Of a DNA stretch of 64,000 bases, positions 54,001 to 64,000 are shown in pieces. This DNA comes from Trochalopteron elliotii (taxonomy: Eukaryota > Chordata > Aves > Passeriformes > Leiothrichidae): assembly GCA_024734555.1 (NCBI GenBank), contig JANPWX010000217.1, positions 576,558-640,557 on the forward strand, written 5' to 3'. Position 1 is the stretch's first letter. Every line of letters begins with the position of its first letter. The notes under the pieces are model-generated. The model worked only from the letters and a program-made list of their open reading frames with translations, had not been told where the DNA came from and made no database searches. Made by a program: the position numbers and the translations under genes.

Positions 54001-57000
54001 AAGTGACATTATGCAAATCCAGTAGAGGTCCAAAACCACAGAAAATACTTCAGGACAGTACATAATATCAGGAATGAATGGTAACTCACGTTGCTTCTGG
54101 TCTGGATCTGCCATTTAATTACTCATTGCATATAAACTCACTTCTAGTCACTCAATGGAACCCATGAAACCTAAGACGTTAACTTTACAAATTCTTCCTA
54201 TTCATACATTAGGTCAATTGAAGTTGAAAGATTACCACAATAAAATCCATTTGTATCATTTTTCCCAGTATTTTAATGGCTAACTGAAGACTAAAGGAAA
54301 TGGTCAGCTTTCAAAATAAAATTTGCAGTGGCAATGCACAGAGATATGTACTGTTAAAGAATCACACATGATCTGAACAGTAAGAAGGTCAACTGATAGT
54401 GACAGAAAAAACCACAGTTAAAGAAAAAAAAAGCCAAATGCTAAAAAGAATAAATTCATCATTAGGACATCCTGAATTTTGCAATTTTAACCGTCCATAG
54501 CAAAATGAGAGATAGATTTAAAAAGTCTGGAGGATTATAACTTTACAATACCAAGTTCTATTCCTTCATTAATAACCATCACTGAAAAAGTGAGCTACAG
54601 ACTTGCAGTCTGATTTGCCATGGGTGGTTTCCTACATACCCTCTACAAAGCTGAATTTCAGTATTCACATTTAAAGTTAACAACAAATACAACAGAAGCC
54701 TTAAGAAAAAGATGAATTTTCTACACTTGTCATTAATTACAGGTTACATGGTGAGTATGAACAGTTTTACTCATTGGAACTGATGATTCCTACTTGGCTC
54801 AGCTCTAAACACCCATTATGAAAAACCAACAACAGCAACAATTGTTGGCCAGGTACTAAAATTTTCTTCATTGCATTTGGTCCCTAATAAAGTGAATTGT
54901 TTTCACTTTTAACATGAAAAAGGATAACCTTTTCCTGCTTTGATCAATACACAATGCTTCACATTCAACCTGTGAAGTAGAAGCAATAACGATTAAGTTT
55001 CTGTAGATGAATGAATGTCCAGCTGTAGAAAAAATGAGGTAACAAAATCTATGCGCTTAAAAAACCCACACAAAAAGCCCACTCTTGACTCAAGTTACTT
55101 TTATAAGGACACAAACATGGGTTGTTTTTCTATTAAAAAAAATTAAAATCTTCAACACTTACCGATGTGGGCATCCTTGACAAATCTTCTGATCAGCAAA
55201 GGACCCTCCCAAAACTTTACTTAGCATTGCTGGATGGCCCAAAGCTTTTAAAGCTTCATCTAAACTGTCCACCAATGAATTAAAAAATTCTAAAGCATCA
55301 TGTTGTTCACGTAGATTTACAGGTTCACCCCAGAGTCTGAAAATGAAAGCACATTTTGTCAAATATGCTTTGTTTTGTTCAATTTCTTTTGGAAAAAAAA
55401 AAGAAATTATTCAAACTCCTAACCCCTCCTCCATAAAGAGCAAAACTACTGTTTTTTGATGTACTATACAACCTGTTGTTCTGTCCCTGACACTTTCTGG
55501 TAAGTAAAAACAATCTCTTGGGTGTAACTTCATACTTAATTCAAAGTCTCACGATCAAAAACTACTAAAATTCAAAAGAACCACCCTGCTGTAAACTTTA
55601 GTTTATTAATGAACTTCTACAGAATGGTGAAAAGGCAGATAAAGCTGCACAACTTCTGCTAATTTACACTTCACATCATTGCCATTCTACTATGATTAGT
55701 TTTTTTGTCCCTCCAGTGATCCAGTGAACGAACATCAATATTCAATTTTCTACTTACCTAAACTGTTTCCAAAACCCTCTTGGTACATAGTACTGGAGCC
55801 TGGAAGCTGCTAAATGGCCAAAAATTACTTGGAGATGCCTCAAAACTCCAATATTGTACTCTTTTCTATCTTCAGTTTTGCTCAGCGCTGGTTTGTCTTC
55901 ATACTGATGTGGATAACCAAACACATCATCTCGTGGGTCAACATTGCTCTGAAAAGCAGAAAATTTGTGCAATTCACTTCCATATTTAGCTGTCTCATAG
56001 TTAGTTTTACCCCTTGTTTAATTTGACAATCCAAGGTGTTTCATACTCAGCTGAAAACCCAAACACTGCCTTTGTTTGCATTAATAAAGTTGTGGTGGCA
56101 GAAATAAGGTGCAGTGCTTTCCACTAGAAATGCCTGAGGAGGAATTCTGCAAACCCAGCCATTTGGATCTTCTGAAGTGCCCCTCTGGCAGTGAACCTAT
56201 TCAAGTATGAAATATTATCCTATTTTCCCCACAGATATCAGTAGAAATCAAGGTGATTGATTAGCAACTGAAATTTATTATAACCTCTTCATAAAAAAAG
56301 TAATTACAATTACAAGATTAGGTAATTTTATATGATTAGATTTACCTCATTGTCCTGCTTTTCATCCCCAGACATATCATCATCTACATCACTGCCTGTG
56401 CCTTCAATTGCAAGAATCCCATTCCTGATGGCTGGAATCATGTACAGCTGCTGAATGACAGAATTCATGTAACAAGTGGCACCAGCATTTTTCAGTCCCA
56501 CAAATCCCTTTGGTGGTCGAGGCCCAACAGGAGGCAAATATTCCCACTCTGTGAGGGCTTCACAAGCTGAGAGGAAACAGCAGAATGTGGTCAGGGAACT
56601 GTTTTGTTATAAAATAAACAGGACATCAGTGCAGTACAAAGGGCAGTTGCATAAAATTATTATTAGTCTGTATCATACTGCAATTTAATAAAAAACAATG
56701 TTCCATCAGAAAATTTAATTGCTAAAATTAATACAACTTCTGTGAAGGACAGTTCTACCTGTAATCTTAACAGTATCATTATTTTCTACTGCATAACTAA
56801 TGAGGCAGCCAGGCAAAAATTTAGTCTATTTATACAGGAAACTGAAGTCTTTCCTCAATACCAGCAAATTTCTTAACTGAAGAATTCAGCTCAATGAATA
56901 CAAAATATAAAACCAATTTATAAGCCTTTCAAAAATTGTAATACACTCAAAAATCTACAATCCTGCAAAAATTACAATATTTCACTTCAGCCTCACTTTT

Positions 57001-60000
57001 TCTTGCCAGGACACAAAACAGTTTTAGCAAATGCTATCTATGTAACTTGATATATATATTTTGCTCCTGAGTCTTCTCTCTCAGGTCCCTCACATCTCTT
57101 CAAGAATATTTATGATCACCTAAGCTAGCCTGTTTTTCTGTAGTTTTAACAAAAAAAAAATCTGATAAGAGAGCATGCATATTTATTTACAGGCAGATTT
57201 GGTATATGAATCCCAGAGCATGCACAGTTCATACATGTGTTCTCTCCTCTGTCTGACATACCAGAGAGACCCAGTGTTCTATGGTGCTTATCAAACACTT
57301 GAATGGAAGAGAATGCCATGAAATCCCCCTAATTGTGAGGGGATAAGAAATACACTACTTCCCAATAGAAAAGGGTGAAGAAAGAAGGATGAGGCAGAGG
57401 GGAAAACCATAAAGCTGCCATTTTAATTTATTAATCTGAGATAGAACTGAACAGAAAGAGACTGAAAAACCTCAAGCGACTCACTGATAGCAGAATTCAA
57501 GCAAATAGCACTGCAACTCTGAGAGGTAGTGGACAATTTCCACTTTTGAATACTATTTTTAGCTGCTTATGGTTTTGCTAAACTCTGTAATTTAAACATT
57601 CTGTTAAATCACACAGTGGTTTGGGTTGGAAGGACATTTAAAGATCATCCAGTCCAACTCCCTGCCATGGGCCAGGACATCTTCCACTAAACCACACTGC
57701 TCAGGGCCCCATCCAACCTGTCCTGGAATACTTCCAGGGATGAGACATCCACAACTGGGCAACCTGTACCAGTGTCTCAGCATTCTCATAGTGAAGAATT
57801 TCTTCCTTGTGTCCAATCTAAATCTACTCTCGTTTTAAAATCATTGCCTCTTGTCCTGTAACTACAGGCCCTGGAACAAAACTTTTTCTCCACCTTTCTT
57901 ATAAGCCACTCTTAAGTAATGAAGGTCACAGTCAGGTAGCCCTGGAGGCTTCCTGTCTCCAGGCTGAACAACCCCAAATCTCTCAGCCTTTCTCACCATA
58001 CGAGCTTGGGTTTCCTTGGTTTGATGGTGTTTGGATTTTGTTTGGTGATAGTTGGTTTTTTTCCCCTTTCCCTGTTAATCTCACAGCAGAATGGTTACAG
58101 TGTCCCTTTAGGGCTGGAGAAAATATGCCCCTGCTTGGTCATTTTTAAGGAATGGTTTTTTTATGACAACAATTATCTGTGCTAAAAGCAAGTCTTTCGC
58201 CATCCTTCTGAAAATTACCCCAAATTTCACTTGACTATTGGCTTTTGAAGCACTAACATTTGCAAGTTTTTGAACAGACTGCAATCACCACAATCTTTCT
58301 CCAGTGAGAGGGAGAAAGTTGTTTCAGTGCAGAGTTGTGCTGATACAAGGCCAAAATGGAGCCTGAAAAAGGACTGTGACAAGCAGAGAATGAGTTCAGA
58401 ACTAAGAAGAGAAGCAGGACAGAGGACCTGTGTCTGTGTATGGACAGTGCTGACAAATCAGGTGAGCAACCAAGAGACTGGCTCTAAAACTAAGCTGAAG
58501 ATACCTGGTGAGGCTCTGGGACTGGCTGGCAAGAGCCTGAAATGATGAGACAGAAGTAGAAGATACAGACAGAATGAGGCTCCTGGGAGCTGGTATGGAC
58601 AAAGGGGAGTAGTCAGAGATTGGGACAGGAAGGGTCAGGCTCTGCAAGTGACTGGGGCTGGAATTTGGATGCAACCACAGAATGCAAGTGAGTACATTTA
58701 CTGCATAAAGAAAAACAAATAAAGGCTACGCTGGCAAACTGATTTTGCAACATTAAAAGCGGCGACAAACAATGAACTAAACTCATCACTTGCTTCAGTG
58801 GATAATATAAAGAAAACCTATACATGATATATACATTAAAGAGTAGAAAATAGATAATTAAAAGCATTACATACTAGTGATTGCTGTACCTATGTAATAC
58901 ATTTCAGTCAACGTGTCTACTATCTGTTTGAGATTTCGTACACAGCCAACTGCTAGTGCAACGAGGAGCTCAAAGCCAGCATTGATAGTGGCTGGTGAAC
59001 TGCAGACTGGTATGGCCTGCTCAGCAGGCAATTCTCCATTCCTCATGTATTGTAGATAAACATTGGATGCTGGAAAGATGAAATCATCTATCAACTCCTG
59101 AAAAAAAAGACAATAAATCACCTGTTACCATGGAAATTATTTTGTAAGAGAATAAGGGTTATTACATAAATGAATGTCTGAGAACCAGAGGGGTACTTAA
59201 AAAAAAAAAAAAACAAGAGTAAAAATGGAGAGCAACACCATAATGAGCTTTTAAATTTAGAACAGAAGAACTCCATTCTAAAGTGATTCCCTGCAAACCC
59301 ACCACCCCACTGAAAGTTAAAAATATATCTGTACTGTTCTTGATTGGTAAAAGATTTCTTTTGCAAAACCAGCATTATCTACAAAGCTCTTTATCAATTA
59401 GTGCCGAAAAAACAACACTCCTGCTCTATAATATCAGAAGTACACAGAAAACATGTCTGATTAAATAGATGCTCAGATGTGATGCATTTGTTCAAACCTG
59501 CCCTAAGCATTAATAGCACTAAATAAGACCATGTGCAGGAAAGTCATTACAGGAGTAATGAAGGAAAGCAGTCCTGTACAGGACTATCCTGTATTTAGCT
59601 CACTGTCTTTGTGTGATATTTGTCAAGTACTGGAATTCTCAGTAAGAATGAGAATGTTAAATACACTTTATGAAAGAAACATACAATTTTAAAAATTATT
59701 TTTAAAGAGAACATTAAACTCCAATCAAAAGCATCTTATGGATACAGCCCACAAGATGTGAAGCTTCTTTTTACTTATTTATAGGTAAAAACAAACAAAA
59801 AATCCCCCAAAAATCCACCCCTCCCAAACCCTAAAACCTCACAAAGACAAAAAAAATTCCCTCCAGAGGTCAAAAAACTTGAACTTACTTTAATAAGATT
59901 AGCACCTCCTTTTTCACAACCAATGTGGTATTTCTTCTCAGGTGTCTGGAATGCTAACAACTCTTTTGTTACTCCAAGGTGACCCTCTAAGATCGTTTCT

Positions 60001-61009
60001 TCGACACCTGTTTCCCCTGTTCTTTTTACTTCATCCTGCCATTTAAGAGAAAGTTAGGATACTCCAAACAGCAAATATTAAGCCCAGAACTGCAGTTTAC
60101 AACAAAGCAGCAAAAACCTAATTATCAGGAATAAACTGATCCTGAAACTTACTCTGATTCTCTTAAGCCAGTCAATTTCATTATTGAGAAGAACTTCAGC
60201 ATTGGGTACATTAATATTACTGTTGTAAGCATAGTTAAGAAGATGTCTTAAGAGGGTGAAGTAGTCTCCTGAATGCTTAGCTCTCTCTCTTGCAGTGCTC
60301 TGTGTAAACCAAAAGCAAATGAGAATTTATACATGCTTCTACTTACACTGCAACACCAACATATTTCCCCTAAATCTTGCAGTAAACATAAAAGGAAACA
60401 AGTGTAAGGTAATTAATTTTTAACCTTTTAGAAGTTTAAAATTGTATTTAGCCACTAATGAATGATTTCTCAACTATTTTAGTAGCAATTTCTATACCTG
60501 AATGGGAAAAAGAAAACCAAATCAAAACTTCTGATAAAATGTTCAAGAGGGCCATGAGCATGGGGAGCTGAAAAGCCCTGGCAGGACCAGCAGGAGAAGG
60601 CACTAACTGTAGGTATCTCTCTAACCTGCTGATGATTTTTACTCAAAAGTTAGCAATCACCAAACATCAAATGCAGACATTGAAGTCTATTGTTTATGTT
60701 CTTATCAGAAAATGCAGAAGAGTCCCTTTTCCCCTGATCTAGCTCAAATGGAAATCATCTGTGCTGCTTGCCTGTAGGTCAGAAGCAATCTAGATTTTAG
60801 TGACTGTTATTAATAGCAATTTATCTTTTCTTGCAGGTAGTTTGTCCTATTACTTTTTACAGATACTCCAATACTGAAGCCTTGATCTCTGAAAACTTAC
60901 CCCTAGAACAGTGAACAGCAGGGTAATGAAGAAAAGGAGAGGTCTCTGTCCCATGCAACACCTGGTAGCCATTAAAAAGAATTGCTCCTGTGCCATCTGA
61001 CGAACGGTT
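38906..61009 (-). CDS. USP9X, ubiquitin-specific protease 9X, C-terminal half, 19 exons
   Basis: The 19 exons listed below join without a frame break into 1226 complete codons plus a split arginine, about the last 48% of a roughly 2550-residue protein. USP9X removes ubiquitin from many substrates in cytoplasm and at membranes, for example MCL1, SMADs and AF-6. Numbering from the first complete codon here, the Cys box [13 protein letters not shown] puts the catalytic cysteine at 240 (human 1566). Two CxxC pairs at 398/401 and 445/448 form the zinc site of the fingers region. The His box [11 protein letters not shown] puts the catalytic histidine at 552 (human 1879). The acidic KFDDGDVTE follows. 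The rest is the helical C-terminal region and an acidic, proline-rich, disordered tail. Every splice site is GT-AG. The 5' half lies beyond the right edge. USP9X and not a Y-type paralogue fits, as birds lack USP9Y. Confidence 0.97.
39041..40486 (-). other. USP9X intron (last)
   Basis: GT-AG intron of 1446 bases. I see AT-rich unique sequence and no other feature. Confidence 0.85.
40487..40582 (-). CDS. USP9X exon, acidic tail
   Basis: 32 codons, [20 protein letters not shown] through SPGSQYQQ, phase 0 at both ends. A 96-base in-frame cassette, so skipping would keep the frame. Confidence 0.95.
41019..41231 (-). CDS. USP9X exon
   Basis: 71 codons, [20 protein letters not shown] through KACELCPEE, phase 0 at both ends. 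Its first residue is Ser where human has Gly, produced by the exon starting with AGC. Confidence 0.96.
41630..41786 (-). CDS. USP9X exon
   Basis: Completes a split Arg and encodes [20 protein letters not shown] through PVAYQILQ, 52 codons. Ends in phase 0 before GTGATA. Confidence 0.96.
41787..44144 (-). other. USP9X intron, 2.4 kb
   Basis: No exon, no recognised repeat. Includes AT-rich sequence with short T runs. Frames here are spurious. Confidence 0.8.
44145..44233 (-). CDS. USP9X exon
   Basis: [20 protein letters not shown] through DSWQTH plus two bases of a split Arg. 89 bases. Confidence 0.96.
44234..45275 (-). other. USP9X intron, 1.0 kb
   Basis: AT-rich, no feature recognised. Confidence 0.8.
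45276..45496 (-). CDS. USP9X exon
   Basis: Completes a split Gly and encodes [20 protein letters not shown] through [11 protein letters not shown], 73 codons, in the helical region after the protease domain. Small substitutions relative to human (LANPYG, MALQQ). Confidence 0.96.
45497..47151 (-). other. USP9X intron, 1.7 kb
   Basis: AT-rich, no repeat or gene recognised. Confidence 0.8.
47152..47337 (-). CDS. USP9X exon
   Basis: Between two split glycines, encodes [20 protein letters not shown] through [11 protein letters not shown], 61 complete codons. Acceptor ATAAAG is a weak pyrimidine context but the reading frame and homology fix it. Confidence 0.96.
47338..48952 (-). other. USP9X intron, 1.6 kb
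   Basis: AT-rich with no supported feature. Confidence 0.8.
48953..49082 (-). CDS. USP9X exon
   Basis: [20 protein letters not shown] through LFVMYANL plus the first base of a split Gly. 43 complete codons. Confidence 0.96.
49083..50162 (-). other. USP9X intron, 1.1 kb
   Basis: Contains a (TTTG)n-like tract near 49799-49836 on the + strand. Nothing else is recognised. Confidence 0.8.
50163..50388 (-). CDS. USP9X exon
   Basis: Completes a split Trp and encodes [20 protein letters not shown] through FASPGPSSQ, 75 codons, phase 0 end. Differs from human by Q for P in the GPCQSPF stretch. Confidence 0.96.
50389..51598 (-). other. USP9X intron, 1.2 kb
   Basis: AT-rich, no feature recognised. 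Confidence 0.8.
51599..51722 (-). CDS. USP9X exon
   Basis: Completes a split Gly, encodes [20 protein letters not shown] through PASD, then TG of a split Trp. 40 complete codons. Confidence 0.96.
52226..52976 (-). CDS. USP9X large protease exon with His box
   Basis: A single 751-base exon encoding 250 codons, from [20 protein letters not shown] to [10 protein letters not shown]. It holds the typical USP motif [14 protein letters not shown], the catalytic-histidine box [11 protein letters not shown] and the acidic [12 protein letters not shown] variable loop (near [10 protein letters not shown]) is one residue shorter than human. Confidence 0.98.
53152..53293 (-). CDS. USP9X exon, zinc-finger second half
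   Basis: Completes a split Arg and encodes [20 protein letters not shown] through YHCEKCNKK, 47 codons. The CEKC pair is the second half of the zinc site in the fingers subdomain. Confidence 0.97.
53294..55162 (-). other. USP9X intron, 1.9 kb
   Basis: AT-rich, with no exon and no recognised repeat. Confidence 0.8.
55163..55336 (-). CDS. USP9X exon, zinc-finger first half
   Basis: [20 protein letters not shown] through ICQGCPH with split Arg codons at both ends. [11 protein letters not shown] is the USP 'QxDAxEF' motif that holds the substrate cleft. CQGC starts the zinc site. Confidence 0.97.
55758..55948 (-). CDS. USP9X exon
   Basis: [20 protein letters not shown] through VPRGFWKQF plus AG of a split Arg, 63 complete codons. 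HQYED replaces the QQFED of human. Confidence 0.96.
56346..56566 (-). CDS. USP9X catalytic-cysteine exon
   Basis: Completes a split Thr and encodes [20 protein letters not shown] through GDEKQDNE, 73 codons. [20 protein letters not shown] is the Cys box, with the nucleophile in ATCYMNS. This begins the USP domain. The acidic loop [11 protein letters not shown] follows. Confidence 0.98.
56567..58874 (-). other. USP9X intron, 2.3 kb, with repeats
   Basis: Contains a CR1 fragment (57608-58000) and the segment 58571-58874 that has an inverted homologue upstream of RPL8. No exon is seen inside. Confidence 0.85.
57608..58000 (-). mobile_element. CR1 LINE 3' fragment in a USP9X intron
   Basis: TTTGGGTTGGAAGGACATTT and AAAGATCATCCAGTCCAACT start the reverse complement of the CR1 3' end. 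The match continues through 'cctggaatacttccagggatg' and 'aggctgaacaaccccaaatc', near 400 bases. It is the longest CR1 copy here and lies in the same orientation as USP9X transcription. Confidence 0.95.
58571..58887 (-). repeat. USP9X partner of the inverted duplication
   Basis: The minus strand here is homologous to + strand 22754-23092. It comprises 13 coding bases, the donor GTATGT, and about 300 bases of intron. Several sites that are CG in the other copy are TG or CA here, as expected of methylation decay. Confidence 0.85.
58875..59097 (-). CDS. USP9X exon before the protease domain
   Basis: [20 protein letters not shown] through [10 protein letters not shown] plus the first base of a split Thr, 74 complete codons. 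Its last 13 bases recur upstream of RPL8. Confidence 0.96.
59889..60035 (-). CDS. USP9X exon
   Basis: [20 protein letters not shown] through [11 protein letters not shown], 49 codons, phase 0 at both ends. Confidence 0.96.
60153..60299 (-). CDS. USP9X exon
   Basis: [20 protein letters not shown] through EIDWLKRIR, 49 codons, phase 0 at both ends, the same length as its neighbour. Confidence 0.96.
60901..61009 (-). CDS. USP9X first exon in this window
   Basis: Last base of a split Arg, then [20 protein letters not shown] through ITLLFTVLG, 36 complete codons. The earlier exons are off the right edge. Confidence 0.95.
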
Positions 61010-64000
61010 CTGGAAATAATTTAGCAGAAACATTAAATTCAATCTCCCTATCCAAACAGGACATTAATTAAATTTGTGTTTATCTGCTTAATGCCATTTG
61101 CTGAAACTGAACGTAACATAAGAAACAGGAATAGTTTAATTATTCACTACCCCTCATATTATTTCTCCTTGCAGTCAAATTTCAGCTGCATGAATTATAT
61201 TACAAAACCTGTTCCACAAATCAAATATTTAAAGGTAAAAGAAAAAGAAACTTAGAAACACCTCACCTTTGCAACTGACAGCAAATATTGCATAACACAA
61301 CAATTTGCAATCCTATGTAATTTTTTTTTCCTAATCAAGCACCAGTTGTACCTGGTAAGACAAACCAGAACTACTCCAGTAAAACTGCTTTTATGTGTCA
61401 CTGCAGCAGTTTGCTGAGTATCTTTGAAGTGATCAAAATCTATCATTAGTAAGATGTGAGAAATGATGACCCTCCTGAAAATTCAAGTGGCTATAATTAA
61501 AGGAAATTTTCCACCTCAGAACCTAATCTAATCACCAGACCAATGCAGGAATGGATAAGTTTCAGTAAAAAAAAAAAAATTAAGGCAAATCCTTTTCTTT
61601 CAAGTTGTTTCAATTGTCTGAGCAGTATGCCTTGTAAAAACTGTTAGGAACAACTCTTTTTGTGTGGGAAGAGACTACAAATGCTGAATGAATGATTTTC
61701 TGAAAGTATCTCAACATATGAAAAACTGAGTTTTGCAGCGTCTGTTTGGTGTGGCTGTCTTTGTTTTGTGCCCGTGGAGTCAGGGTGGAAAGCACACCAA
61801 AGAATCCTATTCCCTTCAGAGCTTTTTCATCTATGGTTAACTGTGATTTCAAAGCCACACAAGGATGACCTTGAGGTCAGAGCAAAGATGCCCCTGGCTG
61901 AGCACCCATCTGTGCTACCATGCACAAAGCAAAGTGCACAAGAAGAAGAAATCATGCAGTTACACTTCTCCAGAATGTTCTCTCAGCTTCTTAACAATCT
62001 GTGCTTCAAGAAGACTACCAAGAGCAGTATTTCATAGCCCTCACTGGACAAGTTCATGAAAGAACCCCTCAAACCATTTCCAAACTGAAGGTTTGCACTG
62101 CTTAAAAGTTATGCTCAAGAAGGTCTTATACAAAGAAACACAGCTCTTCATTTGATCTCCCTTTGCTACTTCTGATTTTAAGGGTCTCTGTAGTATTCTC
62201 CTCCCACCATTCATCTCTCCTCCAGTACGAAGTGCCCCCAGCTATTCAGCTGTTCCTCAGATGGAAGTCATTGCAGAGCTTTGATCTCCCTTGTCACCCC
62301 TCCCTGATCTTTGCAAGTTCTCCTACTCTGCTCTGAGCTGCAGCAGACTGTGGGGTGGGGCTGGTTTGTTTTGTTCTTAACAATAATTGACATTTTATGG
62401 GGTCTGATTGCTGAGCTGACTTTTTGTAGAATATCTCACAAAGTTATTTTAAGGTACAATCCTTCAACTGCTTGGGACACATCACACAGACTCTCACTCC
62501 TCAGGTCTGTGCACTTGAAGGCAGAGCAAAATAGATAAGGGTGATATTTTCCTACAGTGAGAAATGTGACCGATGTGACATGCCACACACTGTTATGTTT
62601 CTGAGGAGTATGCAGTGTTTGAACACAAGTATTACATTTCTGTGAAGCTGTAACCATCTAAGAGCTCTTAAGGAATCATGAGAGGGATGCAGCTGCCTGA
62701 GCACAGGCATCTCATGCTGTTCTAGACACCTGATGACAGCACAGAGCAGGCACACAGGACATGAGCTGCACAATGAACTCACACTCAGCAGGAGGAACAG
62801 CTGGAGGTCAAGCACCTCCCTGAAGCATGGCAACCTGAACCCTGCCCTATTGAGAACCCCAGGACACAGGTTTCTGTTCAGCTAATAGAAGACAGTCTCT
62901 TCAGTGGGTGTAAGTGCCACTGCTTTACACCAACACAAAGAGTTTCAATGTATTTAAGCCACATACCTGTGGCCACCAAATACTTTGCAGAAATCAGCAG
63001 AATACTTCTGGGTTCCAGGATTATTTAGGACTAACTGTTTGGCCATCTCCTCTTAACTCAGCCAGTCTTGCATTCAGAGGACACCACTATAGAATCAGTT
63101 ACCTTGTAGGAGAAAAACTGCTCTAGCATTTGGTATTAAGCATTTTGCATTCTGTTTCTTAGTTTAGAGGTAGCATGGTTATGCTCTGAGGAAACAGAAG
63201 TCCCAACCTCAAACTCTAAAAAACAAACAATCCATCTGATCTGTTCTAGAAAGATCCTATTTGTGAGATCTGAACTTGGTCATCTTTGTCTTTTATGGTG
63301 CACCAAAAATATTTTCTCACATGCATATTTTTGCTCACATTGCTCTCTGATTGAGCATAGGAGATTAGAGAACAATAGTTGTGGAAGGATATTCAGAGTT
63401 CTGTCTGCTACTTGCTAAACTTTCTCTGCACTGCAAACGCTGATTTGTTTCCACATTAATTCAGAAGAGGAACTTTTTAGCAGCTTAGTCCAACTTCACC
63501 ATCTTCATTTACAGAGCAGTCCTCTGTTTGCACTCACGTTTATGCTATTCTATCACATAGCAATGAACAGTTGCACCATTCTAAATGAGTTTATCATATT
63601 TAATCACAAGGCATATGAAAGGAAAGAGCTCAGTGGTAGCTCCTTGTACTGACAGTATGAACTGTTTTTCCATACAATGAGTGATACAAGCAAGCTTCAG
63701 GGAAACTGAAAATTCAACACCCTACACCACAGGCTGGAAACTAATAAAGGCTGTGGTATTTCTGGTAACCCTCCACAGTTTCACCAATGTGTGCAAAGAG
63801 TTCACTGCAAAGAGATGCTCTGATGACACTATTGATCCTTCTGTTAAGGCAAATTCCTCAACATAAGACTTTTCAACCTGTTCTATCTAGAGAGGTCAAA
63901 AACCCCAAAACAGAAATTCTGCTCAAATTCTGACCCCATTCATCTGAGAGCACCACAATCTGACTTCCTTTAAAACGTACTGAAAGGCTTAACACACTAC
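61010..64000 (-). other. USP9X intron continuing off the window
   Basis: No frame on the minus strand resembles USP9X, so this is taken as an intron of at least 3 kb. A possible degraded CR1 segment lies near 62.15-62.34 kb. Confidence 0.7.
62150..62340. mobile_element. Possible degraded CR1/L3-type LINE fragment
   Basis: Blocks such as CCTCCCACCATTCATCTCTC and 'cccccagctattcagctgttcctcag' resemble the reverse complement of the more internal part of CR1 3' regions. The similarity is loose and from memory only. Confidence 0.3.

Noticed and set aside
61010..64000. Search for a further upstream USP9X exon
   Set aside because: No minus-strand frame with flanking AG/GT resembles the protease; frames at 61.6-61.9 and 62.5-62.8 kb have no USP9X-like content.

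Overview
The window looks like nuclear DNA from a bird, probably a passerine. The evidence is several CR1 LINE 3' ends in the usual avian form, one LTR-type repeat of a kind I associate with passerine genomes, vertebrate GT-AG gene structures with moderate intron sizes, and two proteins almost identical to their vertebrate orthologues. There is no sign of operons, CRISPR arrays, tRNA or rRNA genes. The species call rests on pattern memory and not on a search.

Layout. (1) 1-22.6 kb holds no gene that I can prove. It has simple repeats, an LTR-type remnant near 21.2-21.6 kb, a perfect short hairpin near 5.4 kb and a few exon-like pieces, the best being a possible 3'-terminal coding exon at 7.9-8.3 kb. 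(2) 22.65-27.3 kb holds the complete RPL8 gene (ribosomal protein uL2) on the + strand: a CpG-island promoter with a CRE-like site, a short non-coding TOP first exon, five coding exons that join to exactly 257 codons, and a poly(A) signal. (3) 27.3-38.9 kb contains CR1 fragments, a small CpG-rich patch at 32.2-32.5 kb and the 3' UTR side of USP9X. (4) 38.9-61.0 kb is the 3' half of USP9X on the - strand: 19 coding exons encoding 1226 complete codons plus a split first codon, including the whole ubiquitin-specific protease domain and the C-terminus. The 5' half lies beyond the right edge; 61.0-64.0 kb is intron.

RPL8 and USP9X face each other tail to tail. They have no known functional link (one is a core 60S ribosomal protein, the other a large deubiquitinase), and in human they lie on different chromosomes (8q24.3 and Xp11.4). 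The most interesting observation is that about 340 bp directly upstream of the RPL8 promoter is an inverted, diverged copy of a USP9X segment. That copy includes the last 13 bases of a coding exon, the position of its splice donor and the following intron. It suggests a local rearrangement or segmental duplication joining the two loci, or an assembly artefact; a single N lies about 100 bp away. I found no evidence of a new multi-gene system.
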